DNA from: Euleptes europaea
Lineage: Eukaryota > Chordata > Lepidosauria > Squamata > Sphaerodactylidae
DNA: 64,000 nt
Direction of reading: 5' to 3'
Assembly: GCF_029931775.1 (NCBI RefSeq)
Contig: NC_079312.1
Coordinates: 11,353,821 to 11,417,820, forward strand
In this document: in pieces, positions 63,945 to 64,000 of the stretch
Position numbering within the stretch: position 1 is the stretch's first letter
Layout: each line of letters starts with the position of its first letter
The notes under the pieces: generated by a model
Database searches by the model: none
Seen by the model: only the letters and a program-made list of their open reading frames with translations
Told to the model about the DNA's origin: nothing
Program-made: the position numbers and the translations under genes

Positions 63945-64000
63945 GCTCACCAACCTCCAGGCACGGCCTGGAGATATCCAGGAATTACAACCCCTCTCCC
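63945..64000 (+). repeat. GGTTGCCAACCTCCAGG-type repeat, cut by the window edge
   Basis: Begins GCTCACCAACCTCCAGGCAC and continues CTGGAGATATCCAGGAATTAC. Confidence 0.65.

Overview
The window looks like nuclear DNA of a squamate reptile, probably a lizard. The evidence is the mix of repeats: CR1 and L2-like LINEs, BovB (RTE), 5S rRNA-derived and tRNA-derived SINEs of Sauria type, many hAT fragments, and a very common repeat ending in GGTTGCCAACCTCCAGG. The species cannot be named from the sequence. There are no bacterial features. Most of the 64 kb is transposon-derived. The host genes are zinc-finger transcription factors of the KRAB and SCAN classes, nearly all on the minus strand.

Host genes. 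(1) A SCAN zinc-finger gene runs on the minus strand from 63783 to 54302. Exon A (63085-63783) encodes a capsid-like segment plus a SCAN domain, exon B (58758-58881) is a short 41-codon exon read here from its splice sites, and exon C (54302-55761) encodes 12 C2H2 units. The phases fit and predict about 760 residues. (2) A KRAB zinc-finger gene runs on the minus strand from about 25664 to 19428. It has a 27-codon first coding exon (25268-25348), a KRAB-A exon (23114-23243) and a 17-finger exon (19428-20905), about 562 residues in all. (3) A second first-exon/KRAB pair (28784-28979 and 25871-26000, minus) lies directly upstream of gene 2 and has lost its KRAB splice acceptor. (4) A third pair lies inverted on the plus strand (35617-35808, 37059-37188) without fingers. 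(5) A fourth KRAB exon (13654-13783, minus) lies just downstream of a decayed SCAN exon (14218-14590).

The segment 20945-25700 is repeated in inverted orientation at about 35400-47140. The copy stops just short of where a finger exon would begin. Insertions found in only one copy put their arrival after the duplication: a hAT element at 21006-21191, a Ty1/copia element at 38429-43848 and a foldback element at 44510-44772.

Mobile elements. A Ty3/gypsy fossil lies at 5150-9360. A Ty1/copia element at 38429-43848 looks whole and recent: its two 530-bp LTRs read as identical, it has a perfect 5-bp target duplication and one long open frame. A retroviral-type solo LTR lies at 1043-1571. Five short elements (10515-10738, 44510-44772, 52606-53231, 56805-56958, 61033-61590) share target duplications of about 10-15 bp and a CUGANGA...GAAA core like that of a hammerhead ribozyme. 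Three of the five are foldbacks. I consider these the most interesting unexplained signal here; they may be non-autonomous Penelope-like or retrozyme-like retroelements.
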